Origin: Bacteroidales bacterium
Lineage (GTDB): Bacteria; Bacteroidota; Bacteroidia; Bacteroidales; P3
Length of the DNA: 6,190 bases
Assembly: GCA_017632095.1 (NCBI GenBank)
Contig: JAGBSA010000179.1
Span: 1 to 6,190, forward strand
Direction: 5' to 3'
The translations under genes were made by a program, and so were the position numbers. Numbering within the stretch: the stretch's first letter is position 1; the number at the start of each line of letters is the position of its first letter. Positions 1-6,190 of this stretch are shown here, one piece after another. The notes under the pieces were generated by a model. It worked only from the letters and a program-made list of their open reading frames with translations, was not told the DNA's origin and did not search any database.

Positions 1-716
1 ACGATGGCTGCAAAAATTCCTAAGCCGGATGCGATTTTCAAAGGTTTGTCCGAGAATGCCGTTATGCCGTCCAAGGCGAATCGAAGCATTTTCTTAAGAG
101 GATAATTCGTTGTTCCATAAAGACGAGCGTCGCGATGGTATTCGACGAATGTTTGTTTGTAGCCTATCCAAGCTATTTGCCCGCGTATGTATTTTGATTT
201 CTCCGGCATATTGCGAAGGTGCTCGACTATAACTCGGTCTATCAGTCTGAAATCTCCTACATCGACGGGTATATCTATGCTTGTCATCGAAGCCAAAAGG
301 CGATAGAATATCTTTGCTGTTGCTTTTTTGAACCACGTTTCGCCCTCTCGGGTTTTTCTTTTGGCGTAAACGACTTTGTAACCTTCTTTGTAGCGTTCGT
401 ACATTTGGGTTATAAGTTCGGGAGGGTCTTGAAGGTCGCCGTCGATTATCACTACAGCCTCGCCGGTGCAGAAGTCCAATCCCGCACTCACAGCTATCTG
501 ATGTCCGAAGTTGCGAGAAAAACTCAGATACTTGACATGAGAATCTCTTTCTGCCAATTCCTTGATGCGTAACAAGGTTTGGTCTTTACTGCAATCATTT
601 ACGAATATCATTTCATAGGAATCTGTGATTTCGGAAAGGGTTTTGGTCAATCTTTCATGCATGATTCCCACGTTTCTCTCTTCGTTATAGCTCGGTATTA
701 TCACTGATAAGTCCAT
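1..716 (-). CDS. GT2 polyprenyl-phosphate sugar synthase (DPM1/GtrB/ArnC-like), 3' end off window
   Basis: Family 2 glycosyltransferase expected to move a sugar from a nucleotide donor to polyprenyl phosphate at the cytoplasmic face of the inner membrane. My reading of the minus strand from ATG 716 gives 238 residues open to the window edge. It begins MDLSVIIPSYNEE, the canonical family N-terminus, which fixes the start. Visible motifs: NEE (11-13), VNDCSKD (39-45), SRNFGHQ (67-73), the DxD-type signature IDGDLQDPPE (91-100), GDFRL (154-158), RGQIAWIG (178-185) and R195/R198 before GTTNYPLKKM (201-210). A hydrophobic stretch starts near 226, where this family has its first of usually two C-terminal membrane helices; the remainder is missing. 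The start lies inside the end of the upstream GT39 gene (32-bp overlap, different frame), suggesting coupled translation. Family assignment is secure; the sugar is not determinable. It should supply the donor for the GT39 enzyme. Confidence 0.93.
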   Translation of the reverse strand, partial: MDLSVIIPSYNEERNVGIMHERLTKTLSEITDSYEMIFVNDCSKDQTLLRIKELAERDSHVKYLSFSRNFGHQIAVSAGLDFCTGEAVVIIDGDLQDPPELITQMYERYKEGYKVVYAKRKTREGETWFKKATAKIFYRLLASMTSIDIPVDVGDFRLIDRVIVEHLRNMPEKSKYIRGQIAWIGYKQTFVEYHRDARLYGTTNYPLKKMLRFALDGITAFSDKPLKIASGLGIFAAI

Positions 717-2223
717 CGTTTTCTTGTTTTTCTGATTTCAAAAGAAGAATGCGACTCTGCACAAGAAAGTCTGTTTCTTCTGTTTCGTAATGTTGTTGTA
801 TTTTTTCAAGGGTTTCGGGTCTGTTTACTTGAACATACTCCCCTACTTTCAAGTCTGCAAATGGTTTAACCTTGATTTGAATCCCTCTGTCTTTCATATA
901 ATAATGGTAGAAGAAGTCTAATTGTGTTCGTTCTTCAATTATATAGGATAATTCTTTGTATTGATGTTGCGATTCTTTGTCTGCAATCATCTTCATCAGG
1001 TTTACACGAGAGTAATACGCCACATTGTTTTCGTCTTCCTTTGCCGCAAGGTTGTGTTTGACTATTTCGACATACGGATTATAAAACAAAGAAAGAATGA
1101 TTGCAAGCATAAGCGTTTTCAAAACAAAGATTGAGTTTTTTGAATCTTTGTTTCGTTTGGCTGAAATCAAGATCCATTTTTCTGAAACAAAGAAATAAAT
1201 TTGCGAAAGTGCAAGCCCTATAATCGATGCAAAGAAAGGAATGAGCGGAAGTGAGTACCACTCCAATTTTGTCTTTGAAATGCTTATCGCAATGAAGTAA
1301 ACGATTGCTATCGATCCGCAATAGAGATTCGCAAGTCTTGCTTCCTTGTTTTTGAAAAGCAGATTGATTACAAAGCAAACAGGCAAAAGCCAAACGAAAG
1401 CAGGGAATTGTATATCGCGAATAAAGTCCCAATAATACCAAAAGCCACCCGAATGTTCTTCGAGTACCGTCAGAAATCGTCCGCCTGCCTCATTATTCCA
1501 CACAGCTTTCAAATAGCCGGGTGCCAAACTTTCTCTTATTGCATAGAATCCGCCAACCAGAATAACGAAAAGCAACAAACCGATGTAGGTATTACGATTT
1601 CGCAAAAGCGGAACAAGGTTTTTGGTCATCAAAGCAAAAAGAAAAATCCCTGCAAGCGGTATCAACGCCTGTATTCCTTTGGTCAGAGTTGCAAGAGACA
1701 GGAAAAGAAAAAAAAGAATCAAGTATTTGTTTTTCTGTAGTCGGGTGTGGAGATAGAAGAATCCGCAATACAAAATGACGAACATTATCATCAGTGCATC
1801 GTAATCGCCACTCCGTCCGCAGTGATAAAACAACAATCCCTTCGAACAAACGAAAACCAATGCCGAAAGCAAGCCTGCCAAGGGGCGTTTCAGCTTTACA
1901 CAAAACCAAAACAAAGCAAGTGATGAGAGAAACATTGCAAGAGCAGAGGGCAAACGCACTGCCGTAAGTCCGACTCCGCAAATCTTCATGCTCAACACTT
2001 GTAACCAAAGCAACAAAGGAGGTTTGGTGTTCCACAAATCGGGCTTATGGTCGAACGTGGCCACAAGATAATTTCCCGATTCATACATTTCGTATGCCGA
2101 AGCGGCTTGTCGGCTTTCGTCCCACTCCCTTAAAGGAAGACTTCCCAAGCGTGGAAAGATTGCAAACAAAGCCACGCTTGAGAAGAGTAAAAAAAGAAAT
2201 ATGTTTTTCTTGGTATCAGTCAT
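685..2223 (-). CDS. GT39/ArnT-like polyprenyl-P-sugar-dependent membrane glycosyltransferase
   Basis: Integral membrane GT-C fold transferase of the PMT/ArnT superfamily (GT39/GT83-like), 512 residues. Family members take a sugar from a polyprenyl-phosphate carrier on the periplasmic side and place it on lipid A, a glycan or a protein. After the first membrane helix (about 7-25) comes the first-loop acidic motif W34-D35-E36-S-R38, then K67-P68-P69-L70, then GRSGDYDALM (136-145) and T181-K182-G183. K317/K319-E-W-Y with P326 and P329 matches the late K..Y..P..P motif of the family. I count roughly 11 hydrophobic segments up to about 382, followed by a polar C-terminal part (about 383-512). ATG 2223 overlaps the preceding stop by 8 bp (ATGACTGA); no clear Shine-Dalgarno is seen, which is normal in Bacteroidota. 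The adjacent GT2 gene probably provides the lipid-linked donor. Acceptor and sugar are unknown, so I give no symbol; calling it arnT would be overreach because no Ara4N pathway genes are visible. Confidence 0.9.
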   Translation of the reverse strand: MTDTKKNIFLFLLFSSVALFAIFPRLGSLPLREWDESRQAASAYEMYESGNYLVATFDHKPDLWNTKPPLLLWLQVLSMKICGVGLTAVRLPSALAMFLSSLALFWFCVKLKRPLAGLLSALVFVCSKGLLFYHCGRSGDYDALMIMFVILYCGFFYLHTRLQKNKYLILFFLFLSLATLTKGIQALIPLAGIFLFALMTKNLVPLLRNRNTYIGLLLFVILVGGFYAIRESLAPGYLKAVWNNEAGGRFLTVLEEHSGGFWYYWDFIRDIQFPAFVWLLPVCFVINLLFKNKEARLANLYCGSIAIVYFIAISISKTKLEWYSLPLIPFFASIIGLALSQIYFFVSEKWILISAKRNKDSKNSIFVLKTLMLAIILSLFYNPYVEIVKHNLAAKEDENNVAYYSRVNLMKMIADKESQHQYKELSYIIEERTQLDFFYHYYMKDRGIQIKVKPFADLKVGEYVQVNRPETLEKIQQHYETEETDFLVQSRILLLKSEKQENDGLISDNTEL

Positions 2224-3163
2224 TTATTATCAGCTTTCCGATTGTTTCTTCTGCCGATTCTGCATTTTTTATTCTTACAAAATAAAATCCGGGCTTGCAA
2301 TCGGATACATTCAATCTTGTTTTCGAGGTGTTCGTAACGAACTTTTGCAATACTCTTCCTTGAATATCCGACAACTCGACTTCGTCTCCGGCTACGGAAT
2401 TTTGCAATACGACAAAGTCTTTCGCCGGGTTAGGATACAAAAGCAAGGTTTGCTCTTTTTCAAGCTGAGTAATGGATAAGTCTCCCAAAGTTCTGAATGC
2501 CACTTTCGAGACTACCCCCCATTCATCATTGACATTGGCACCTTGAGCCAAAGCATAATATTCCGTATATGGCATTAAATCCAGCCAAACCCAATCATCA
2601 GTTTCATAAAGTTGGTAAGGAGTGGATTTTAATATGGACATGACAGAATCTTCTCCCACTTCATCATAAAGTTCCTTTGTTACCAGACCATTGTAATAGT
2701 AAGCTGTTTGGTCGTTTGGCACAGTTATCATTCTAACCGATGTTTTCGTTAATTCGCTTAGCTCGATAGAAATCAGGCTTTCGCCCTCTCCACCTTGCGA
2801 AGCTGTGCTGCAATTTGTTATTACGACATCTGCTGTATCTGTTTCATTCATTGCAACCACGAAAACTTCGTATGGGGTGTTCGGATTCAACTCATCCCAT
2901 GTGTATGTGGCATTTTGCTCATACGTAATCCCCCATTGAATTACCAATTCTTCGAGTGACACTCCCATCATTTGAGTCCATACGGTCATACTGCCAAGAG
3001 CATCTGCAAGAATCGCATATTTGGTGCAGTTCTCTCCCATTTGAAATTCGGCTTCTATGGTTGTAGATGTCGTATTCAAAATATTGGTTGTTACACTTGG
3101 CGTTTGTGCAAACAAAGACAAAGATGCAACTATCCCAAATATAAACGCTGTTATTTTTTTCAT
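2216..3163 (-). CDS. Secreted T9SS type A sorting-domain protein with two Fn3-like domains
   Basis: Protein of 315 residues with three parts. Residues 1-19 are a Sec signal peptide (MKK, hydrophobic core, SLFA); cleavage after A19 would leave Gln20 at the mature N-terminus. Residues about 21-226 hold two related beta-rich segments resembling Fn3 domains. Residues about 239-315 are a T9SS type A C-terminal sorting domain: LLYPNPAKDF (241-250), DIQGR (266-270), PGFYFVRI (291-298), GKLII (309-313). In this family the domain directs export across the outer membrane by the type IX system, with removal and usually anchoring to the surface or release. No catalytic motif is visible, so the molecular function is unknown; binding or structural roles are the natural guess. 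Three cysteines (46, 118, 289) are present. ATG 3163 begins 20 bp after the glmM stop and the gene's end overlaps the GT39 start, so it appears to be in the same transcript. Export route is confident, function is not. Confidence 0.92.
   Translation of the reverse strand: MKKITAFIFGIVASLSLFAQTPSVTTNILNTTSTTIEAEFQMGENCTKYAILADALGSMTVWTQMMGVSLEELVIQWGITYEQNATYTWDELNPNTPYEVFVVAMNETDTADVVITNCSTASQGGEGESLISIELSELTKTSVRMITVPNDQTAYYYNGLVTKELYDEVGEDSVMSILKSTPYQLYETDDWVWLDLMPYTEYYALAQGANVNDEWGVVSKVAFRTLGDLSITQLEKEQTLLLYPNPAKDFVVLQNSVAGDEVELSDIQGRVLQKFVTNTSKTRLNVSDCKPGFYFVRIKNAESAEETIGKLIIND
2486..3103 (-). repeat. Two diverged Fn3-like protein repeats inside the T9SS protein
   Basis: Residues about 21-121 and 129-226 look like two copies of one domain of about 100 residues. 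Both start with a T-x-T strand (TTSTTIEAEF; LTKTSVRMIT), then a short N-x-T-x-Y strand (CTKYAI; QTAYYY), a helical insertion of about 30 residues, and a closing block W-x-(D/E)-L-x-P-x-T-x-Y-x(5)-A (W89 to Y99; W193 to Y203). The closing block resembles the E-to-F strand pattern of Fn3 domains. They are joined by a Gly/Ser/Glu-rich linker (SQGGEGES, 122-129). Similarity is at protein pattern level only; no DNA-level repeat was seen. Confidence 0.55.
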
Positions 3164-3183
3164 AGTTTTGAGGTTTTAATTTC

Positions 3184-4569
3184 TTATTTCAATTCCATTA
3201 TTTCTTGCATTATCTTTTTAGCTAAGCGATCTGCCGATTCCATGTCTCGACTTTCCGAATAGATTCTTATTATCGGTTCGGTGTTACTTTTACGCAAATG
3301 CACCCATTCTTTTTCGAACATTATCTTTACGCCATCTATTGTAGAGACTTCATAATCTGCATATTTCTTTGCCATTTGCTCCAAAATGGAATCAACATTT
3401 ATATCCGGTGTAAGCTCGATTTTGTTCTTTGAAATCTCATATTCAGGATATGTTGCTCTGAGTTGAGAACATGTTTTGCCACTCTTAGCAAGCAAACTCA
3501 AGAACAAAGCAATGCCGACCAAAGCATCACGACCGTAATGCAAAGCAGGATAAATGATACCTCCGTTTCCTTCGCCTCCGATTACCGCATTCATTTCTTT
3601 CATCTTTTCAACCACGTTCACCTCTCCAACAGCTGATGCGTAGTATCTTTGTCCCTTTGCCTCGGTTACGTCTCTCAATGCCTTGGTTGAAGACATATTG
3701 GAAACGGTTGCTCCACTTGTATGATCTAAAACGTAGTCTGCAACTGACACAAGGGTGTATTCCTCTACGAAAGGCTTACCATTTTCACACATAATTGCCA
3801 ATCTATCGACATCAGGATCAACAATAAATCCGACATCACAGCCTTGCTTTACAACCTCTTCGCAAATCTGAGTTATGTTTTCAGGAAGCGGTTCGGGATT
3901 ATGAGGAAACAATCCTGTAGGTTCGGGATTCAATGCAACAACTTGCTGAACTCCCAAAGCATTAAGAAGTTTGGTCAAAACCAATCCTCCTGTTGAGCAA
4001 ACAGCATCGTATGCTACTTTGAAATTTGCTTGTTTTATAGCTTCAACATCAACCAAATCCAATGCCAATACTTTTTCTATGTGGCTGTCTATTGTTGTTG
4101 TGTCGCTTATGCAATGACCTAATTTATCAACTTCTGCAAAAAGGAAATCTTCACTTGCAGCCAATTCAAGAACTCTTTTTCCCTCTGAAGCAGAAATAAA
4201 TTCCCCTTTAGCGTTAAGAAACTTCAGTGCATTCCATTGCATTGGGTTATGACTAGCTGTAAGAATTATTCCGGCATCTGCTTTTTTCTCTGTAACAGCT
4301 ACTTCAACTGTAGGAGTGGTTGAAAGACCTGTATCTATAACATCTACTCCCATTCCCATCAAGGTTCCGACTACCAAATGCGAAACCATTTCTCCGGAAA
4401 CTCTTGCGTCTCTTCCGAGAACTATTGTAATCTTTTCTTTGTTGTAAGTCTCCTTTATGAAAGCTGCAAACGCAGATACAAATTTGACTGTATCGATAGG
4501 AGTCAAGCCATCGTTGGTTTTACCGCCAATGGTTCCTCTAAAACCTGAAATTGATTTAATTAATGCCAT
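3184..4569 (-). CDS. glmM: Phosphoglucosamine mutase (alpha-D-phosphohexomutase family)
   Basis: Cytosolic enzyme interconverting GlcN-6-P and GlcN-1-P, the step before UDP-GlcNAc for peptidoglycan, lipid A and glycans. From ATG 4569 the product is 461 residues, the length I expect for Bacteroidota GlmM, starting MALIKSISGFRGTIGG. All four family sites are visible: phosphoserine loop TASHNP (104-109, Ser106), Mg-binding DPDVDR (251-256, Asp251/253/255), sugar-binding GEGNGG (332-337), and phosphate-binding RKSNTEP (426-432). An in-frame TTG 24 bp upstream is rejected as start because it lies inside the -7 promoter box. GEGNGG replaces the E-x-S-G of E. coli-type enzymes, a variant I recall as usual in Bacteroidota. 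First gene after the promoter, so expression of the three downstream genes probably depends on it. A phosphomannomutase activity is possible because the superfamily is closely related; family assignment is very secure, substrate somewhat less. Confidence 0.85.
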   Translation of the reverse strand: MALIKSISGFRGTIGGKTNDGLTPIDTVKFVSAFAAFIKETYNKEKITIVLGRDARVSGEMVSHLVVGTLMGMGVDVIDTGLSTTPTVEVAVTEKKADAGIILTASHNPMQWNALKFLNAKGEFISASEGKRVLELAASEDFLFAEVDKLGHCISDTTTIDSHIEKVLALDLVDVEAIKQANFKVAYDAVCSTGGLVLTKLLNALGVQQVVALNPEPTGLFPHNPEPLPENITQICEEVVKQGCDVGFIVDPDVDRLAIMCENGKPFVEEYTLVSVADYVLDHTSGATVSNMSSTKALRDVTEAKGQRYYASAVGEVNVVEKMKEMNAVIGGEGNGGIIYPALHYGRDALVGIALFLSLLAKSGKTCSQLRATYPEYEISKNKIELTPDINVDSILEQMAKKYADYEVSTIDGVKIMFEKEWVHLRKSNTEPIIRIYSESRDMESADRLAKKIMQEIMELK

Positions 4570-4590
4570 AACTATTTTTGTTTTGATATG

Positions 4591-4598
4591 CAAAGATA
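4591..4598 (-). promoter_or_regulatory. Bacteroidota-type -7 promoter box for the glmM unit
   Basis: The minus strand reads TATCTTTG, an exact match to the Bacteroidota primary-sigma -7 consensus TAnnTTTG. It sits 21 bp upstream of the glmM ATG at 4569 and just downstream of the clpB terminator, so transcription would start a few bases further on, near 4585, leaving a short leader. A -33 TTTG at ideal spacing (about 19-21 bp) is not present: TTTG at 4623-4626 is 24 bp away and TTG at 4614-4616 is 15 bp away. The -7 match and position are good; the -33 element is uncertain. Confidence 0.7.
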
Positions 4599-4633
4599 AG
4601 GCTTTTCGCTAAACAATTTTATCAAAACACAAT

Positions 4634-4669
4634 AAAAAAACAAGGGTATTATTTTTCTTACCCTTGTTT
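4634..4669 (-). terminator. Intrinsic terminator after clpB
   Basis: On the minus strand an 11-bp perfect stem AAACAAGGGTA / TACCCTTGTTT (4669-4659 paired with 4648-4638) encloses a 10-nt A/T-rich loop and runs directly into a tract of seven T residues (4640-4634, three within the stem). It begins 24 bp past the clpB stop codon. The tract lies on the minus-strand side only, so it should act on clpB transcripts and separate clpB from the glmM unit. Confidence 0.9.
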
Positions 4670-4693
4670 AGCATCGTTAAAATCACAATTTGA

Positions 4694-6190
4694 TTAAACT
4701 ATTCTGAAATTCAATTCATCGTTTGCAACAAACATCTCAACCCTTATGCTGTTTTGCAGATTGCCTTCCAACATAAAGATTGACAATCTATCGATTACAT
4801 ATTTCTGAACAGCCCTCTTGATCGGTCTTGCTCCCAAATCAGGTTGATAACCCTTGTCTGTAAGATAATCAATGCTTTCTTCGCTGCATGTCAATTCGAT
4901 ATTCTTATCCGAGAAACGTTTTTGCAATCTTGCAAGTTGAAGTTTGACTATCTCTCTTACTTGTTCTTTCATAAGCGGTTTGAAGACTACTATCTCGTCT
5001 ATCCTGTTTAACAATTCCGGTCTTATCATTCGTTTCATCAACTCCAAGACTTCTCGTTTTGCTTTTTCCCATTCGGAATCCTTTTCAAAGTTATTGTTCT
5101 CTATTGCTTGTTGAAGAATTTCCGAACCTATGTTTGAAGTCATTATTATTATGGTATTCTTGAAATCAACCACCCTTCCCTTGTTGTCAGTCAAACGTCC
5201 ATCTTCCAAAACCTGCAAAAGGATATTGAAAACATCAGGATGTGCTTTTTCGATTTCATCAAGCAGAACTATGGAATAAGGTTTGCGTCTTACAGCCTCG
5301 GTAAGCTGTCCGCTCTCTTCATAACCCACATATCCCGGAGGAGCACCTATCAAACGCGATACAGTATGCCGTTCTTGGTATTCGCTCATGTCGATTCTGA
5401 CCATAAGATCCTCTTTGTCGAAGAGCAATTCTGCCAAAGCTCTTGCAAGTTCGGTCTTTCCGACTCCTGTACTGCCAAGAAAGGCAAACGAACCTATCGG
5501 TCTGTTTTCATCACCCAATCCGCTACGGCTTCGTCTTATCGCATTCGAAACAGTTTCTATTGCCTCTCTCTGCCCGATTACTCTTTTCGAAAGTTCGCTT
5601 TCAAGATTCAAAAGTTTATCTTTCTCGCTCTGCATCATCTTTGCAACCGGTATTCCCGTCCATTTGGAAACCACTTCTGCAATATGGTTGTCATCGATTT
5701 CCTCTGTTATCAAAGCACCATTGGATTGCATTTGTTTCAGTTTTGCTTTGTAGTTTTCCAAATCTGTTTCCGCTGTTTTTATCTTGCCATAACGCAATTC
5801 TGCAACCTTACCATAATCCCCCGCTCTTTCGGCTTGCTCGGCTTCAAACTTGTATCGCTCGATTTTCTTTACTTCATCTTGAATCGCATCTACAAAATGC
5901 TTTTCCTCCAACCAACGTTTACGCAATTCGTCTCTTTCTTTTTTGAGGCTTTCTATTTCAGATGAGAGTTCTTTTACTTTCTTTTCATCTTTCTCTTTCT
6001 TAATTGCGACTTTCTCTATCTCCAATTGCATCAAACGTCTTTCGATTTCGTCCAATTCTTCGGGCGATGAATCGATTTCCATTCTTAGTTTTGCTGCAGC
6101 CTCATCAATCAAATCTATTGCCTTGTCAGGTAAGAATCTATTGGTTATGTATCTTGCCGACATATTTGCAGCAGCTATTATGGCAGAGTC
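4694..6190 (-). CDS. clpB: ATP-dependent disaggregase ClpB, C-terminal 498 residues (5' end off window)
   Basis: Hexameric AAA+ (Hsp100) chaperone that works with DnaK/DnaJ/GrpE to pull proteins out of aggregates. The frame is open to the window edge: nine codons (DSAIIAAAN) precede the first visible Met, so that Met at 6163 is internal, not a start. About 360 residues (N-domain and most of NBD1) are missing. In fragment numbering: the end of NBD1 with RYITNRFLPDKAIDLIDEAA (12-31); a long charged coiled-coil middle domain (about 38-160), the hallmark of ClpB against ClpA or ClpC; then NBD2 with Walker A GSTGVGKT (239-246), pore loop GYVGY (286-290), Walker B IVLLDE (307-312), sensor 1 TSN (351-353), the arginine finger in LLNRIDE (Arg396) and sensor 2 GAR (453-455). 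I see no ClpP-binding IGF/IGL loop, as expected. TAA stop is followed by a terminator. Its heat-shock promoter would lie outside the window. Confidence 0.97.
   Translation of the reverse strand, partial: DSAIIAAANMSARYITNRFLPDKAIDLIDEAAAKLRMEIDSSPEELDEIERRLMQLEIEKVAIKKEKDEKKVKELSSEIESLKKERDELRKRWLEEKHFVDAIQDEVKKIERYKFEAEQAERAGDYGKVAELRYGKIKTAETDLENYKAKLKQMQSNGALITEEIDDNHIAEVVSKWTGIPVAKMMQSEKDKLLNLESELSKRVIGQREAIETVSNAIRRSRSGLGDENRPIGSFAFLGSTGVGKTELARALAELLFDKEDLMVRIDMSEYQERHTVSRLIGAPPGYVGYEESGQLTEAVRRKPYSIVLLDEIEKAHPDVFNILLQVLEDGRLTDNKGRVVDFKNTIIIMTSNIGSEILQQAIENNNFEKDSEWEKAKREVLELMKRMIRPELLNRIDEIVVFKPLMKEQVREIVKLQLARLQKRFSDKNIELTCSEESIDYLTDKGYQPDLGARPIKRAVQKYVIDRLSIFMLEGNLQNSIRVEMFVANDELNFRIV

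Noticed and set aside
94..572. Open frames of 80 codons (minus) and 117 codons (plus) near the left edge
   Set aside because: They overlap the GT2 gene, whose real frame is longer but lacks a stop within the window. The GT2 motifs decide the frame.
1079..2035. Open frames of 110-147 codons on both strands within the GT39 gene
   Set aside because: Out-of-frame shadows of an intact, motif-rich gene with no sensible protein features.
685..2223. Specific call as ArnT (lipid A Ara4N transferase)
   Set aside because: Fold and motifs fit the superfamily, but no Ara4N biosynthesis genes are visible and the acceptor cannot be read from the sequence.
2094..3262. Short plus-strand frames of 63, 92 and 96 codons
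   Set aside because: They are antisense to the T9SS protein, GT39 start and GlmM end, with no start signals or recognisable content.
4570..4593. TTG start giving GlmM eight extra N-terminal residues
   Set aside because: The TTG is part of the -7 promoter box TATCTTTG, the extension does not look like GlmM, and ATG 4569 starts with the conserved family N-terminus.
4638..4669. Bidirectional terminator
   Set aside because: On the plus strand the stem is followed by only TTT and then AGC, and there is no plus-strand gene to terminate.
5240..5965. Plus-strand open frame of 241 codons, and two others overlapping it, opposite clpB
   Set aside because: They lie wholly antisense to a well-conserved ClpB coding region, have no recognisable domain, and have shadow-like composition rich in Phe, Ser and Cys.
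6161..6163. ATG in the ClpB fragment as a gene start
   Set aside because: The frame continues upstream to the window edge with residues typical of ClpB NBD1, so this Met is internal.

Overview
The window looks like a chromosomal segment of a Bacteroidota (probably Bacteroidales) bacterium. The evidence is a secreted protein ending in a type IX secretion (T9SS) type A sorting domain, a Bacteroidota-type -7 promoter box (TATCTTTG), start codons without clear Shine-Dalgarno sequences, moderately AT-rich DNA, and GlmM and ClpB sequences with Bacteroidota-like motif variants. All five genes lie on the minus strand, so they read from right to left. The two end genes are cut by the window edges.

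Layout in the direction of transcription: (1) the C-terminal 498 residues of the disaggregase ClpB (6190 to 4694), followed by a strong intrinsic terminator hairpin (4634-4669). (2) A promoter (-7 box at 4591-4598), then a four-gene run with almost no intergenic space: phosphoglucosamine mutase GlmM (4569 to 3184), a 20-bp gap, a T9SS-secreted protein with two related Fn3-like domains (3163 to 2216), an 8-bp overlap, a GT39/ArnT-like membrane glycosyltransferase (2223 to 685), a 32-bp overlap, and a GT2 polyprenyl-phosphate-sugar synthase of the DPM1/GtrB/ArnC type (716 to beyond position 1).

The last two genes form a recognisable pair. The GT2 enzyme would charge a polyprenyl phosphate with a sugar on the cytoplasmic face. 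The GT39 enzyme would use that lipid-linked sugar on the periplasmic face to modify a lipid, glycan or protein. GlmM supplies GlcN-1-P for UDP-GlcNAc, needed for peptidoglycan, lipid A and glycans, so the unit as a whole has an envelope theme. The T9SS protein between them is the least expected member. It carries two matches to the Bacteroidota O-glycosylation sequon D-(S/T)-(A/I/L/V/M/T), so it could be a glycosylated surface protein, but nothing here proves that the neighbouring transferase acts on it.

The only non-coding stretch of any size is 4570-4693 and it is explained by the terminator and promoter. I saw no RNA genes, CRISPR arrays, insertion sequences or attachment sites. Most of the window is ordinary core genome. 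The points worth a second look are the glycosyltransferase pair with the secreted protein, and the overlaps that link them.
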